Shown: positions 63,441-64,000 of the stretch, in pieces
How the letters are laid out: each line of letters starts with the position of its first letter
Numbering within the stretch: position 1 is the first letter of the stretch
NCBI RefSeq assembly: GCF_014279975.1
Contig: NZ_CP047936.1
Location: 310,001 to 374,000 of the forward strand
DNA length: 64,000 nucleotides
Direction of reading: 5' to 3'
Source: Synechococcus sp. BIOS-U3-1
GTDB lineage: Bacteria; Cyanobacteriota; Cyanobacteriia; PCC-6307; Cyanobiaceae
Translations under genes and position numbers: made by a program
The notes under the pieces: generated by a model
Databases searched by the model: none
Told to the model about the DNA's origin: nothing
The model's input: only the letters and a program-made list of their open reading frames with translations

Positions 63441-64000
63441 GGAATCTCGTCCTGAAGCGTTGAAGTTGGCCGTAGCCGGCGGCTCGGACGGAGCTCGACG
63501 GCTATGGCATCGGCGGTTTCACTACGCTGCGCGGCCACTGCTTCCAGTTCAACCAGTCCGCCGCTTCGCTCGGTCAGCTCTCGGGCGAGTGTGTTGACGG
63601 CGTTGGCATCAAATTGAAGTCCTTGGCTGAGAGACCCCCGTCGGCGGACCTCCGCCAGGGTGGACGCCAGCAGCAGGTTGATGCGGTTTCGCACCGCTTC
63701 TGGATTGGTGTCTTGGCTGGCAAGAGTCGTTTTGGCCAGAACCTCTCCCTCCATGGTGATGGCCACATTGGGACGCACATCCGGAAAGGCGTAAACCACG
63801 CGCTCACCACGCAGCACATTGGCCGCTGAGCGCAGCAGCACCACCCAGGTGCCAGGTTTGCGGATGGCTTGTTCCAGCCTTTCAATGTCCTGGCGGGGCA
63901 CAAGGATGATTTGGCGATCCGGAGCCTGTCCAGGCAGAACCTTTTGAAAGGCCTGCAAATTGGCTTCTCGCAGCACCTGGTCAATCACTTGCCTGGCTTG
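63437..64000 (-). CDS. DUF3084 domain protein, C-terminal part (cut by window end)
   Basis: Only the last ~188 codons are present; the frame remains open to the window edge with no start that fits, so the gene continues outside. The visible part matches the C-terminal domain of the cyanobacterial DUF3084 family (VPRQDIERLEQAIRKPGTWV, then NRINLLLASTLAEVRRRGSL); family members are membrane-anchored with an N-terminal coiled coil. Overlaps the YqgF-like gene by 4 bases. Confidence 0.85.
   Translation of the reverse strand, partial: QARQVIDQVLREANLQAFQKVLPGQAPDRQIILVPRQDIERLEQAIRKPGTWVVLLRSAANVLRGERVVYAFPDVRPNVAITMEGEVLAKTTLASQDTNPEAVRNRINLLLASTLAEVRRRGSLSQGLQFDANAVNTLARELTERSGGLVELEAVAAQRSETADAIAVELRPSRRLRPTSTLQDEIP

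Noticed and set aside
1-64000. CRISPR array
   Set aside because: No regularly spaced direct repeats with unique spacers were seen, and no cas genes; the TM0106-type nuclease alone is not evidence of CRISPR.

Overview
The window is a piece of a marine picocyanobacterial chromosome, almost certainly a Synechococcus of subcluster 5.1. The evidence is three very small photosystem II genes (psbK beside tgt, psbI, and psbN divergent from psbH), several protein families found mainly in cyanobacteria (DUF1997, DUF3146, DUF3155, DUF3181, DUF3769, DUF3084, DUF4079), an apocarotenoid oxygenase, and dense packing of genes in moderately GC-rich DNA with many 1-4 base stop/start overlaps.

Layout. 1-5.4 kb: a class I photolyase, a DegT-type aminotransferase with a thioredoxin-like partner, a lipoprotein, and a second photolyase-like system split into two adjacent genes. 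5.4-10.6 kb: fabI, hisB, a carotenoid oxygenase, a SIMPL protein and an MFS transporter. 10.5-15.4 kb: a tightly coupled four-gene cluster (SABATH methyltransferase, Leu/Glu-type amino acid dehydrogenase, sarcosine-oxidase-like flavoenzyme, BCCT transporter), which is the best candidate here for an undescribed pathway. 15.4-20.4 kb: rdgB, a phosphohexomutase, a TM0106-type nuclease, ygfZ and pyrE. 20.5-23.9 kb: an AT-rich insertion carrying gmd and fcl (GDP-L-fucose synthesis), bounded by two diverged copies of a ~245 bp segment that contains the start of pyrE and the start of the gene beyond it. 24-31 kb: a secreted protein, a CAU tRNA, a CNNM/CorC protein, a Gfo/Idh dehydrogenase, a bacterial relative of the phosphorylase kinase regulatory subunit, and a TagA-type glycosyltransferase. 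31-37.9 kb: psbK, tgt, cobS, a histidine kinase, a DUF3155 protein, an alpha/beta hydrolase, purH and a DUF4079 protein. 37.9-41.3 kb: an AT-rich accessory stretch with small orphan genes and a flavodoxin. 41.3-54.4 kb: ispH, amt, sfsA, murJ, small cyanobacterial genes, tRNA-Arg, glyA, a WecA/MraY-like transferase, cinA and leuCD. 54.4-64 kb: a pentapeptide repeat protein, an LptD-like outer-membrane protein, psbI, a GH38 alpha-mannosidase, psbN, psbH, tatA, pth, DUF3146, a YqgF-like protein and a DUF3084 gene cut by the window end.

How the parts fit. Most genes are core housekeeping: photosystem II assembly, histidine, leucine, purine and pyrimidine synthesis, fatty acid elongation, the isoprenoid pathway, and ammonium uptake with a plausible NtcA site. 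A second theme is cell surface building (gmd, fcl, TagA, WecA-like, MurJ, LptD-like, GH38). The 10.5-15.4 kb cluster reads as a dedicated route that makes or remodels a methylated, zwitterionic amino-acid-derived solute; N-methylpicolinate (homarine) is the specific proposal made below. No CRISPR array, rRNA, insertion sequence or prophage gene was seen.
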